Part shown: piece after piece, positions 20,486 through 32,093 of the stretch
Position numbering within the stretch: the stretch's first letter is position 1
Layout of the letters: each line of letters opens with the position of its first letter
DNA from: Cristatella mucedo
Lineage: Eukaryota; Bryozoa; Phylactolaemata; Cristatellidae
NCBI GenBank assembly: GCA_009760855.2
Contig: WPIO01000036.1
Coordinates: forward strand, 1,480,001 to 1,544,000
Direction: 5' to 3'
Length of the DNA: 64,000 bases
Program-made: the position numbers and the translations under genes
The notes under the pieces: model-generated
Databases searched by the model: none
Told to the model about the DNA's origin: nothing
What the model saw: the letters and a program-made list of their open reading frames with translations, nothing else

Positions 20486-22990
20486 GTATGTAGAACGGCA
20501 GCCGCGGGATGGCGGCTCGTTTAGGGCGTTACCCGGAAAGGCTCGCGTTCCGCGAGCGCCTTCTCGACGGCTCTGCAAGAATGCGTGCTAGCGGCAAGTA
20601 GTGCGCGTGCTGCTGGCATTTGTCGGCCATTACGGCGGACAAATGCCTACGCGGACATTTGTCACGAGTACGCCGGAAGTATTTATTGGCAAACTTCATT
20701 TTTTTCCAGTCAGTCGCAAAGAGTATTAGTAGTAGCGGGTCGTCGATAGCGCAACCTTTTTCGCTCCGCATCCTAATTACCTAAAAATCCTAATTACCGG
20801 CGGGCGCTCCGTAAGAGCGGACTGCCCGCGTCCGAAATGAATCCGTTACGAGCTGGTTTACTTGTCGCTAAGGTCATGTAAAAGTGTGCAACTACGTAAT
20901 ACAAAGGATCGGCAACTCCGACCTTTAGGCCAGATGAGGCCTAGCTAGTGCGCCAGTCAGTCCGGCCTAACGCTCCCTAGTCATTCGTCGTTGGATCCGG
21001 CCATATTGAATAGTCGCCATATTGAATAATCAGTTTTGAATATAATCGGCCATATTGAACAGTCGCGGCCTTGCTCCCCCTTTATTACTGCCGGTCGCAG
21101 CTCAAGCTGTGGCCCGTATGTATTTTTAGAGCTGATGTTGGGCTCTTGTACGAAATCGGAAGCGCCTGACCGGGGAGGGAGGATGCGTGTCTAGTCTCGT
21201 AATTTCCGCTAGCGCTTTTTTCGACTGCTGGGTTTCGTGCATTCGTCTCGCCAGGCCCACTACCGTTTCTTGTGGCTTAGTGTGCCTCCTTGACCTCCTG
21301 AAATAATCAGTAGTCCGAAAAGTTTGCCGACCCCTGACTTTATACGTATTTGAAAAGCACTGGCTGCCACCATTCCACTGTGCGATCTCAGCTGCAGCGC
21401 TCATGTGTGAGGAAATGACCGAGGCAGGCGCTGGTGCGGCATTCGTCCGCGAACGCTGGTGCGAACGCCGCCAGAGCGCCAACCTCGGAAGCGCTCACCG
21501 ACGACGAGGCGATTCGCCGCTAGGGAGCGCTCTTCGCCGGATTCTTAGCGTACCGGGTGGCAGCGGCGAGATGGCGGCGGCCGGTGCTGCCGCCATCTCG
21601 CCGTCGCCTTCGGCTTCAACAGCTTTCGGTGACTGCAACGAGGCGAAGAGAGCTCGAACTCTCCGCTCTCGTCCCTCAGAGTCAACGCGAAGCTCCCAAT
21701 CGTGCTCCGCCACTTTGGCGCCCGACATTTCACCGGAGCCCAGCGTCCCGGCGAAGCTGCTCTTGCTGGCGACGCGCGAGGAGTTCCATTGGGAGCGCGG
21801 CGCGACGAGTGGGTGGGGCGCGACAAGTGGGTGGGACGCGACGAGTGGGTGGGACGCGACGAGAGTGGGTGGGACGCGACGAGAGTGGGTGGGGCGCGGC
21901 GCGGCGTGGGAATGACTTTGCCGTTAAAGCTGAGAGATCGGATAAAAGACTGGGAAACCTGTAATTCCTTTCGCGAACGCGGCGCCCGTAGCTCTTAATC
22001 GGCCTGGCGGCGCGCCCAGTTTCCGGCACTGTCCTTCCCGAACGCGGAGCGTAGTCGGCGGCGCCGCGGCCGAGAGAGAGAGAGAGATCTGCGGCTCGGC
22101 GGCGATTGAATAGCCACTAATAAGGGCGTTACCTCGCGTGCGTGGGAATGGCGCTAATTAGGCCGATGCCGAGCCGCGCAGCTTGGCCCTACGGCGCGGT
22201 CGCTGTCAGACATCGGCCTACATTGGTGTGCAAGTGATGAAGAAGCTGTAGACGGCGTCCCGCTTCGTCGAGCTTCGTACAGCGGCACATCTTTCTCTCT
22301 TTCCCTCTCTCTCTCTGTCTCTGTCTCCCCCTCCTCTGTTCGCTGAACCTACCGGTGGTACCGGCTTGCACCACCAAACTTAATTGACTAACCCCGGGAA
22401 GAGACGAGGACTACGAAAGAACGGCGGCGTGTTTTCTTTTCTAGTTACTTTCACAGCGAGGTTTGTTTCCGCAGTTCGCTCAAACCTAAAGCGCGGGGGT
22501 GGAGCGGGGTGAGAGCGTGCGCATAGCGAAGATGCCGACCGAGAGGACGCCGCCTAGCGGCGCATCGCACCTCGCTCGGATTGATGTTTACGCGGCGTGG
22601 AAGCTGCGGTGGCGGCGGCTCGTTAGCCAGCGAGCGGAGACGCCAACGAGCGAGCGGCCACACCCAGTCTCGACTGCGTTCGTACGTTTGCAGAATCCGC
22701 CATGACATCCACCGCGCTCGCATGCGTTCCGAGCGAATGGCAAATGGCGCTGCCGCCGGCACATAAACTTCGAGGGTGCGCTGGTTTCAAAGAAACGACA
22801 GCAATAGTATCTTTTTATTTGTCAAGCCGGTTTGACGTCGTCCCGCATTTGTTTGTCGTCGCCTGTCGGGCGCACGCACTCGGGCGTGGAGCTGATCGAG
22901 CGGCTGCAACGCATTGGCGTTGGGGGGGCAGAGGTCAGAGGTTCTTACCAGACCGGTCCATCCGCTGACGTTGTGCCGACCTCCCGCTAT
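20486..22990. other. GC-rich unannotated DNA
   Basis: CpG-rich, with a small inverted repeat (20615-20647), a ccatattgaa array (21000-21060) and a 20-bp tandem repeat (21799-21900). Overlapping open frames have no domain signature. Confidence 0.4.
21799..21900 (+). repeat. Short tandem repeat (gtgggtgggacgcgacgag)
   Basis: About five units of 20-22 bases. The last two carry an extra 'ag'. Confidence 0.85.
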
Positions 22991-23013
22991 CTTAGTAATA
23001 GTTAAAAACTATA

Positions 23014-23178
23014 GAATTCATTTGTATAACACCCCTAAAGAGAGCTCGATCTCTATCAATACGCTTCGCATATGCCGCAGGGCTCGAGCCAACGACTTCG
23101 GTTATCAAATGCATTTACCCTGAGCTCGTTCGCTTAAGGCGAGGATCTCAGCCCCGGGGCCAAACCAGGGTGGCCGCC
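23014..23178 (-). mobile_element. SINE B copy, full length
   Basis: Tail side tttgtataacacccctaaag and gagctcgatctctatc, gcatatgccgcagggctcga, A-box side cccggggccaaaccagggtg. Confidence 0.85.
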
Positions 23179-23510
23179 TGTTGACCTCATCTCGCCGAAG
23201 TTCGCTAGGGTTCAGGATACTGGCTCGGCAAGTCCATCAGCGGCGCCGGCTCCTCAAGTCGCTGAACTCGAGTGGTTTGTTTGCAAAAAATATTAATCTC
23301 TGAACACGAGCTGCCGTGCGGTGACGGCGACTGTCTTGCAGGGTTGCGTAATCCATTCAACGAAGCTACATCGCATCTCGTCGTCGGAGGCTCGCGCTCT
23401 GAAGTAAATAAGTCTACATGGACTCCCTGCAACTGGTACTGGTACGCGGTACCTGCAATTGTTGGAGGACAGGTTAGAGAAGGTTAAAGAAGTTTGGAGA
23501 GGGAAAAAAA

Positions 23511-23680
23511 TCCCAGCTGATTAAACAGCCTCGTTTTGTATAGCGACAGAAGAGCCTTTACGGCTATCACCCCCGCTTGCAGTGGCGATACAGGATCGCC
23601 CACCGCAGGAATCGAACCCACGACCTCGGGACCGAGGTCGTGAAAAGCAACCGCCTTACCTAGTGTGCCATCACGGCTGA
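23511..23680 (-). mobile_element. SINE A copy, full length
   Basis: Tail tcccagctgattaaacagcc, B box complement gcaggaatcgaacccacgac, head accttacctagtgtgcc-like. It looks well preserved. Confidence 0.93.
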
Positions 23681-23702
23681 AGAGGTTAGCTGATTCAACA
23701 GC

Positions 23703-23792
23703 CTCAGGAGCCCACGATCGTGGTTAGCAAAGGCAAGAAGCTTGGCCTCGGACGTCAAAGGGCGAGCACCTTAATCCCTGGGCCAAACCAGA
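23703..23792 (-). mobile_element. SINE B head fragment
   Basis: gagcccacgatcgtggttag to ccctgggccaaaccag. It lies between two SINE A pieces. Confidence 0.65.
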
Positions 23793-23878
23793 AGAGCCTT
23801 AACGGCTGCGTTCGCAGCTTGCAGCCAGGGCCAATCGAGGATCGCCCACTGCAGGACTCGAACTCACGTGACCTGGAT
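23790..23878 (-). mobile_element. SINE A fragment
   Basis: agaagagccttaacggctg and cactgcaggactcgaactc. Tail and A box are lost. Confidence 0.75.
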
Positions 23879-23879
23879 C

Positions 23880-24938
23880 GTTACGAGCGAGCACCTTGCA
23901 CCTCGGCCGAGACCCGGATGCGACCCATTCCCCGAATCGTCACGCCTCGGATTCTGCCGCGGGCTGTCGTCCGTGCGTCGCGCGCTTCACCATTGGCTGC
24001 CACCGGCGTACCGACGAAGGGGCACGGAGGAGGGGCATACGTCCTCGTCCCCGGGCGCTGGATCGCCGGGGGCGCCAAAATGGGCGCCTAATATTTAAAG
24101 GGCAACCCAAAGAAAAAAGGAGGGGGGCGCCATCTGTGCGGAGTTGGTTTCGCTGGGCGCAGAGCACGCTACTTAGGAATGCCGCGCTGCTTGGCTGACT
24201 TGACTCCGCCGCCGCTTTCTCTCGCGGTTCAGAGAGCGCGCGAGAAATTTCCGACTCGAAAGGCGGCTGGCTTTCATCGCTCGCTCGCTCGCTCCGTTCT
24301 ACTTCGCTTCAATCTGCAGCGCGTCCATCCGCCGCGGCGCCGTCGCGTCCGTCGCGATCGACGCGCTGCTGCTGCTGCTTCGTCGAGTCAGTAGCCGACG
24401 CCAGTGGCCTCCGAGCGCTGGCGGCTCGAGCGCTTGGCTCGCCGAGTGAGCAGATTCGCTGCAACGAGTCGTCGCGACTCCTTACAGCGACTCGACTCGT
24501 CCAATGCCGCATGCTACAGCTACGGGCGTACATTGTGGCACTCTCGGGCAAGCTTTCCGACGCGATGCGGTAGCACTCCAGCGCTCCAGCTCTAGCGAAG
24601 CGAAGAGGACCTCTGCGTCGAGAGCATCCGGGCAAGTGAGCGCTACACCGTTTCGCCCTCTGGCGAGAGCTTCCCGGTCCAGGACCTACTGACCTCTGCC
24701 ACCAGGGGGAGCACTCACCGCCTGCCGGCTGCCCTGCGAGCCTTGGCTACCTTTTTTCACAAGCGTGCAGGACAGACAAGGTCGCAGAGTCCGTCGCCAA
24801 AGCAATAAAGACCCGCCGGACTCGCGACGCCTCCGCCGTCTCGCTCGTCGCTCGTCGCTCAATGGCCACCTTCCTTCCAACAGCTGCCCCTGCTGCTCTC
24901 GTCTGAGCTCGCTGTCTGAGGAGAAAATAAAAAAAAAA
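23880..24938. other. GC-rich unannotated DNA
   Basis: CpG-rich with no repeat family or conserved protein motif. Confidence 0.4.
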
Positions 24939-24939
24939 T

Positions 24940-25103
24940 ACTCTGATTTAACGGCCTCCTTTTTGTGTAGCGACAGAAGAGCCTTTGCGGCTATCGCCAC
25001 CGCCTCCGGCGATAGAGGATCGCCCGCCGCATATGAATCGCACCCATGACCTCGGAACCGATGTCATGAAAAGCAACCGCCTTACCCGGTGTGCCATTAC
25101 GGC
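24940..25103 (-). mobile_element. SINE A copy, full length
   Basis: Tail ctctgatttaacggcctcc, body gcggctatcgccaccgcc, B box region cgcatatgaatcgcaccc (mutated), head cttacccggtgtgccattac. Confidence 0.88.
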
Positions 25104-25489
25104 ATACATGCCTAATTAGCCTCGCCCTCCGAGCCCCCATCACGTAGCTACTGCTCTCCGTTTGAGATGCTTAGAGATTTGCTGGTGCCCTCTATTGCTA
25201 ATAAAAACTAAACAATTAAATAATAAATATATAAAATCTAAACTAAAGTGTGCTCAATCTCAGGTATTGTCTCCGCATCTTTCAAAGATGGACGCTGTCA
25301 GGGTACTTACTCGTTAAGAAGTCAGCACTTGACCGGAAGAACTCGAGCAACTTCCGCCCAGTTTCCCCTCTGCCATTCCTGTCAAAGTCACTCAAGTGAG
25401 TCGTGGATGTCTAGCTACAATTTTATATCAAACATTAAACCCAGGGGTAAGTTCAAGTAAGGTTTGAGAAGAAATCATTAGACAGAGTG

Positions 25490-26335
25490 AGAGCTGATGG
25501 TGAGTGTGTATAAAGGCCTTCTGAGGAATGCTGACCGAGGTCGAGTCTCCCCGCTAGTTCTGCCCGATCTTTGGGCAGCTTTTGATAGATATTAGCAATC
25601 ACCGATTCCTTCTTGAGCGTTCATATTCTCCTATGGACAGCAACGTGCACTGCATTGCCGGGGGGGGGGTTATGTCCTAACTCAGTGAGAAGTGTTTAAG
25701 GCCGCAGATTCAACGGCCTCGTGATCATTCTGGGAGCCTTTAAAGTACGAGGGTACCCTCAAGGGGATCTGTTCTAGGTCTGAGCGTTTTATAATTTACA
25801 CTTTCCCTGTCAAGTACTGGCCAAACACAATTTAGGCTGTCATTTAATTTCGATGGCACACAGCTGTACCTGTACTTTGATTCATCCCTGCCTTCCAGCA
25901 TCCATAAGAACTTCCCAACTCCAACTACAGCATGTATTATGTTTAGTGTTTGCACTTGTAAGACAGCAAGCTTTATCCTCGCATTGAATGGCGACATATT
26001 CAACTTACTTAGCTAGGGGCGAGCTTAGCATTACTCGGAATCGGGAAAACCTGACCCTCAAAATGGATTCGGGCCAGCGTATCTCCTGCATTATCTGCAC
26101 ACAGTTTGAGTGTCTTGATTTTATGACATTTAAAATGAAGCAGAATAATCACCTGTTTCCCACAGCATTTGCTTCGTTCATGCCTTGGCCCCTCAAGTGC
26201 TTACAGTGTTCTGAACTTGTGCTCGTTATAACTAATCGCTAAACCTGCTTCCTTTCCAGCAGATATAAAGTGCTTCAAATTAGATTAAGTTATTTTAATG
26301 TGTTATAAGAAAGTTTAATTATTACTCTGTGCAAC
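25490..26335 (+). mobile_element. Old LINE copy
   Basis: Diverged RT region: gcagcttttgatagatatt (AAFD block), gtaccctcaaggggatct (VPQGS block), ggccaaacacaatttaggct, cacacagctgtacctgtac. Reading frames are broken throughout. The tail gattaagttattttaatg ends near 26310. Confidence 0.8.
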
Positions 26336-26368
26336 TGCACAGCTCGTCATATATATATATATATAATT

Positions 26369-27725
26369 GTAATAGTAATACTTCGTTTGTACAAAACTAC
26401 AAATGAACTTAATCTCTATTCATGTACTTTACTATTCGCTGCCAAAGAATCAACTACCAAGGCTTAGTGACTTGCATGATATCGAGCATACACAAGCAAA
26501 CCAGTATCACGCTTAGGCCACCGAGCCTAAAGCATGCATGGCATGCATGGCCGGCCACCGGTTAGTAAGACCCCTGGCTAATAACAGAATTTCGGTGCAT
26601 GCGAGCTGGAGGCTTGATCGCCCGAAGCTTTCAACTGAGTGCGAAAGACGGCGAGGCGACTAGATGCTTACGAGCGGGTGTTGCTTGAGTCCGCTGAAGA
26701 GGCACGGAGAGCTAATAGGTCAAGGCCAGTGTATGCCAGTGAAGAGACCTGTGAGCCATGAGAACGGGGATCGATTGAAATCGACTCGATGCTCGATAGG
26801 AAACAAGTAGAGAGCAATCAATATGGCAGCCACGCCGTCGATGGCTGAGCCAGACGAGCCGCTGAGTTTGCACCAAGCTGCAGTCGAGTAAGGGCACAGG
26901 CGGAGAACCCTGAATAAAGGGAGTTGAAATAACCGATGACGCGATGTCGCAAGTGCACGAACTAGTTTGCTCGTCGTTCTCTTATCCCACCCGGCACTTG
27001 ATTTTGTCAATGTACTGTAGCTGAAAATGGGCCAGCTTTGTAGCGGAGGAACTGTACTCATCTAATGACAAGTCATTTCGGAACAATACACCTAGATTAC
27101 GGGCCGATGTCACGAGAATGATTCCAACTGGACCAGTCTTGAGGGCCATGTCTTCTAACTTTCGGGTAAAACTAGATTTACACATGGTTATTAGGTTAGT
27201 CTTGTCACGGTCTTATCTTATCACCAATCTTATCTTTAGGAACCTAGTAACCATGCAGCGGCAAATGTTGTCGACTCAGGATGTAAGGGAACTCGGCGAG
27301 TCGGATGTAAGGGAACTCGGCGAGTCGGATGTAAGGGAACTCGGCGAGTCGGATGTAAGGGAACTCGGCGAGTCGGATGAGGAGCAAGATTGCAGAAGGT
27401 CGATGGATAGGTAGAGCTGGGTGCCGTTGGCGTAAAAATGAAAGCCGAGAATGCTTTGGCGATGACGCGAGCCACATGAAGAGAATAAATAACGAAAAGA
27501 AGGGATCCTACGACCAAACCCCGAGGTGCCCCTCCCCCCTCGTACTTTAAGGGCTCCGTAGATGATCGATCGACACTTCGGCATCTCCTACTGAGGTAGG
27601 ATATAACCCAGTTTAGCACTGTGCTAGTCATACCCAGGCGTGTAGGGAGACTTCCAAAATGATCTAGTATTGTCAAAGCGGAAGCCCTGCTTAGTGGCCT
27701 TGTCGTCATGAAAATGGCGGTATAG
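26369..27725 (-). mobile_element. Old LINE copy with internal minisatellite
   Basis: On the - strand: SRLGITGTAL-like and SYLSRRCRSVD blocks, a KYEGGGAPRGLV block, ARNLGVLFRNDLSLD, DKRTTSKLVRA, a tail complement near 26400-26440. Frames are broken. It carries a 24-bp tandem repeat at about 27284-27380. Confidence 0.85.
27284..27380 (+). repeat. 24-bp minisatellite inside a LINE
   Basis: Four consecutive identical units of gatgtaagggaactcggcga plus gtcg. The unit length keeps the frame open on both strands. Confidence 0.95.
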
Positions 27726-27729
27726 ACGT

Positions 27730-28890
27730 AATGACGTAGTTCAGGGATTCACCATAGGCACGTGAGGCTGGAGAGCAACGCCGTCCACCCCAATTACTGC
27801 GCGATGCTTTGAGATCACTTCCGGGTGCTCTACAGTGGACAGAAAACGCCCTAACATCTCAAGATATTTCAAAAAGGGGCGTTGCGTATTTTCGGCGGTA
27901 ATTTTCAGCATGTCTCATTGGAAAGGCCTAAAGTGGCAAATCATGTCGAGCAATGCCAGTCGAACACGCTCGAGACTTGGTGAAGTAAAGAGTGCCATTC
28001 CAGTGAGCCCTGGAACGGAACAGCTGGTCTCTGATCTTCTGCTGCCACTCGCGGTCGACAGGCGGATCCGGCGACCGGCCTCGTTTCGATTTCCGGCCTC
28101 GTTTCGATTTCGCTGCCCTGCAGCGCATTCGCCAAAGCCTGCTCAGTTAAACCAAACTGTATAATTTTGTCGAGCAATCTTACATACTGTTCACAGCATC
28201 TTCAGCTTGCCTCCTACATATTTGTTTTGAGCGAAATGTACGGTTCAACTTAACGGTTCCAGCATGTCGATTGTCGGCAGAGTCAGGAGAGACAATCTCT
28301 TTTATTGCCTCGGTGGTTCATGCGGGTGGAGCTGAGCTATAGATATTCGAAAGGAAAATATTCTGAATGAATGGACATGAAACGTGAGAATAATGAAGCT
28401 GCACACACAAATTAAGTCTTTCGGACGAAATCCGGGACAATTAACAAGTGCTAGACGTCGAAACTTCGAAACGGAGCACTGCCTGGCACTCCGGCGACGG
28501 CTCTGAGGACGGCTAACGTGCGTTGCGGTAGGTAGAAGCAGCTATTCAATGCATTCAGCTATGCAGCAGGCGATAGCAGAGCACACTAGCTAGCAATAAA
28601 TATTGCTCAGACTAGGGGAGAGATTTCGAGAGCTTTTGCGATAGCCCCATCTAGATTTATGTTTCGCTGGGCAATGAAAGCTTACCACGATCTGGCTGGC
28701 GATCGCTTTACCAGATAAAAGCCATAGATTCACACGCGTCCAGCTCGCAATAATCACCATCCAGGAAAGCCAGCGGCCTCATTTCAACAGCGAACATCCC
28801 ACGAGCAGCGATTGCATGATGCAGCAGGACTCAAAGCTGGGGCCCTGCATTGGGAAGTGCGAACACTTTAGAGTCAGCCGAGAGAATGGT
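27730..28890. other. Unannotated DNA
   Basis: A small duplication of 'ctcgtttcgatttccggc' lies at 28079-28110. No gene or mobile element was recognised. Confidence 0.4.
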
Positions 28891-28899
28891 ATTAACAAA

Positions 28900-28990
28900 A
28901 TTAACGATACTAATTGGATATTTGGATAGTGTCCTAAGAGAACGAAATCTCTTTCTAACCACTTTACATTTTCTGATAGGGATACGTGTC
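28900..28990 (-). mobile_element. LINE tail
   Basis: gatagtgtcctaagagaacg, then aatctctttctaaccacttt. Confidence 0.65.
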
Positions 28991-29027
28991 AATGGTCAGC
29001 GTAAACATGGACGTGTCAGCATACGTC

Positions 29028-29290
29028 AGCCCAAGGATTCCTTTGGAGACCGTGCATTTAGTTCGTATGCTCCCAAAGCCTGGAACTCACTTCCGACTTG
29101 CGTCGCAACATCCCCTGACTTGACCACGTTTAAAAAGAACTTAAAAAACACACCTACTTAGGACAGCATTTAGTGAGTCCCTGCGCCTGGTCCTTCATGT
29201 ACTTATGCGTGCTGACACTGTGCATGCTGCCACTAACCACACCTGCATGCTGACCCTGTGCATGTCGCCCCTAACCATGTTATTCATAGA
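29028..29290 (+). mobile_element. LINE C-terminus and 3' untranslated region
   Basis: aaggattcctttggagaccg onward encodes SFGDRAFSSYAPKAWNSLP and then a KNLKNTPT end with a stop. The tail beyond 29290 is missing. Confidence 0.82.
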
Positions 29291-29424
29291 GTCGCGTTAG
29301 AGTCTCGCAGAGTCGCCACCAGCGACGGGGGTTCGAGTACAAGTGGAGGAGGGGGCGGCGGCGCGCCCGAGATCGGCAAAGCCGCCTGCTAGAATTTTTT
29401 TTTAGTTTTTGTTCACAGCACCTA

Positions 29425-29580
29425 CAGTTTTATAGAGCGCACGTGGAGAGAGATGAGTTAATCTCTATTCAGGCGCTTCGCGAACGCCGCGGCGCTCGAG
29501 CCCACGACCTCGTTCGTCAAATGCATTCACATCGACCTCGGTCGAAACGAGCGCGCGAAATCCACTGGGCCGTACCAGCG
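29425..29580 (-). mobile_element. SINE B copy
   Basis: tatagagcgcacgtggagag, gagttaatctctattcaggc, B-box complement gcgctcgagcccacgacctc, A-box side ccactgggcc. Confidence 0.8.
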
Positions 29581-30560
29581 CGCGGCATTGTGAGGCGACC
29601 GCGGCCGGGGTTCATCCGAGCGCGACGGAGCGCAGGCCGGCCGAGCAGCAGCGCAGCGGCTAGCTCGCCGCCGCCGGACTGGCGTGCTATTGGCCGCACG
29701 ACGTCGCCGCTGCGCGCGGCGGCGGCCGTCTTGAGCGTCGGCGGCAACCCTCCGAGGCCGCAAAAACGGGCGGCTCGAGCTCGGTTGGGGGGAGGGGTGG
29801 GGGTGGGACAAGCGAGCGGGGAGAGCGAGCTGAAATTTCAGGGCGAGCGAGCGGCGCGCCCAAAGCCGGATGCGTGAGCCGCCGCCGGAGGCGCGGCGGC
29901 GGCGGCGGCTCACGCATCCGGCTGTGGCGATGCGGCGGCGGGGATGAATAACGACTCCCGGCGTGACTGCGCCTGCTGGAATGGCTGTACCGCGAAGTGA
30001 CGCGCTCGGAATTAAGAAAGGTTTCCGGAAGCTTTTCCGGGAAGCGGTGCGTCGGCGCGAAGCGCTTTCCCGGAGGGCGGCGCCTGGGTACTCGCGGCGG
30101 CGGGGGGGGGGGGCGCCAGGTCTCCGCGGGTGCGAGAGACCTGGCGTCACCCATCCGTCCATCATTCGGAGCGCTACCGTTCAGCTCAGCCCGCAAGAGA
30201 CGAGGGCGTCACCGCAGCCACGCTCGCATAATTATTTATACAAATAGGCTAGTAGAAATAATGTTATCTCATCGCGCTCCGACCGTCCCCCCGGTATCGG
30301 CGGCCTGCTAAGCACTTCCGGCTGGTGGCTCCGCGCGGGCGGCTGGCGGCATTCTCCCTGGGCCTCCAGCCGCGGTCCTGCGCGGACGGCGGCGCTAGGC
30401 GCGAGCGTGCGGGGCCGGAGTGTGTATATGTATGGATATACTTTCCTGCTGCCTCGCATCCGGTAGCTTTTCCTGAGCTGCTGCCTCTGCGCTAATCACT
30501 ACCCCCGTCTGGCTCAAGCTGTGCTCCTCACTTTCCCTTTGTTGCGTGAGATGAAGTCTG
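29581..30560. other. CpG-rich region with a strong inverted repeat
   Basis: Open frames on all strands, with no motif. It contains inverted repeats at 29864-29923 and 30114-30146. Confidence 0.5.
29864..29923. repeat. Perfect inverted repeat, 24-bp arms
   Basis: Arms 29864-29887 and 29900-29923 are exact reverse complements with a 12-base GC-rich loop. Confidence 0.97.
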
Positions 30561-30561
30561 C

Positions 30562-30745
30562 CGTTGGCTACCGAATGCGTCCCGAAAGTCACTCAAGACC
30601 GCGAGTGCGCTACACAAAACTCTCCTGCGTAAAGTGCCTAGAAAGAGATCGGGTTCTCTGAGCGCGCTATATCAAATGTACTAGTATTATTAAAATCCTC
30701 ATAGTCTGAGTGGCTTTGTAGAGATACAGATGGAGATGCATACAT
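30562..30745 (+). mobile_element. MITE-like element interrupted by a LINE tail
   Basis: ggctaccgaatgcgtcccga and acaaaactctcctgcgtaa give the left portion; agtctgagtggctttgtaga and gatacagatggagatgc give the right. About 71 bases between them (30629-30700) are a LINE tail. Confidence 0.75.
30629..30700 (+). mobile_element. LINE tail inside the MITE-like element
   Basis: aaagtgcctagaaagagatc, gggttctctgagcgcgctat, then an ATT run and a short A run. Confidence 0.78.
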
Positions 30746-30817
30746 ACATACATAAGTACAAAAACGTCGCCGTGCGCCGGCAGACGCCGGCGTCGCTCGA
30801 GCAAAAAAAATTATATA

Positions 30818-30990
30818 AAATCCTAGCTTGTTAAACAGCCTCTTTTTGTATAGCGACAGAAGAGCCTTGACGGCTATCGCCACCGCTTGCAGTGGCGATA
30901 CAGGATCGCCCACTGCAGGATTCGAACCCACGACCTCGGACCGTGGTCGTGAAAGCAACCGCCTTACCTAGTGTGCCATCATGGCTCACC
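30818..30990 (-). mobile_element. SINE A copy, full length and well preserved
   Basis: Tail gttaaacagcctctttttg, body ccaccgcttgcagtggcg, B box complement caggattcgaacccacgacc, head tgtgccatcatggctcacc. It is close to the apparent consensus. Confidence 0.95.
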
Positions 30991-32090
30991 AAGCAAGCGC
31001 CGATGGCCACGCCCATGGCTATCCACCTGCACCGCGTGGCGCCGTCGGCGGCGCCGGTGGAGCGCAGCGAAGCGACGACCGTCATTAATCGCCGCACCCA
31101 CCCCGCACGTCGCGCGTCAGCTATACCTGCTTGTTTATGCCCAAGTGCGATGGGGCAAGTGCGGTAGGCGTCTGGCGTCGGCCAGGAGGGACCGGGCCTA
31201 CCGAGGGTACGATTGGTCCGACCTGTCTGGGCACGATGGGCTGCCTGGCGTCCGACTCGCGAGCTGTCGAGACTCGACGCCTACGACTGCGTCTGGCAAG
31301 GTCAAACGAAGCCCTCCAACCCCCCTCGCTCCGTGCCGCGTAATCGTGGCCGCGAGCTGTCGCCGCGGTCGTCTGGGCTCGAAGCCGCCGATCACTAGAT
31401 ACGTGACTGTCGCGCGAGCAGGCCGTGAGATTATCGCGATGCCGATCGGTGCGACGTGGGAACGAGGATAGAACGCCTTCGGGTTTTACTTTTTTCCGCA
31501 CGTGACTCCTTTTTCGTACTCGTCATACACCGTTCGTTTGTCAAACCCTATGTATCGGTACATACCGTACCCGTCCATATATCGCTACATGTGACAAAAA
31601 ATTTAAATATTATTATTATAAAGTGTCTATTTTAGCCTCGTCTCTCTCCCGTCTAGCTATCTCTTCGTATCTGCCGCCCGCACTCTGCTTGACCTCTCTT
31701 GACCTCTCTTGTCCCTCTTCCCGTCACTCGCTCCCTCCACTTCCTTGTTATCTCCCTCCTTTTCTACCGCGCAATGAGGAAGTAGCGGGGTACAAGGCTA
31801 GCGTTTCGGGGTGAACGTCTTGGCCCCCTAAACTTACGTTTTCAGCCAAGGTGTGAAGGCAGCACGTTTGGCCGATAGAGCATTGCGTAGATAGAGTTCG
31901 CTGTTGTGTACTTACGCATTCGTTCATGTAAAGTCTCGTAGTTTAACTCTTTAGCGTGCACTCAGCCGTCTAGCGAGCTCTGCCGGAGATTAGGCAATCT
32001 TACCTATCTCGGTACCGGGAGCCTGGTCGCTGGGCCACATGTCGACGACACGCGTCTTCATTGCCAAGGCCACGAGTATTACAATTACTT
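30991..32090. other. Unannotated DNA
   Basis: Mixed composition. 32015-32045 resembles a SINE B head remnant (gcctggtcgctgggccac). No gene seen. Confidence 0.4.
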
Positions 32091-32093
32091 AAT

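Noticed and set aside
27284-27380. CRISPR-like direct repeats
   Set aside because: A simple tandem array inside a LINE with no spacers.
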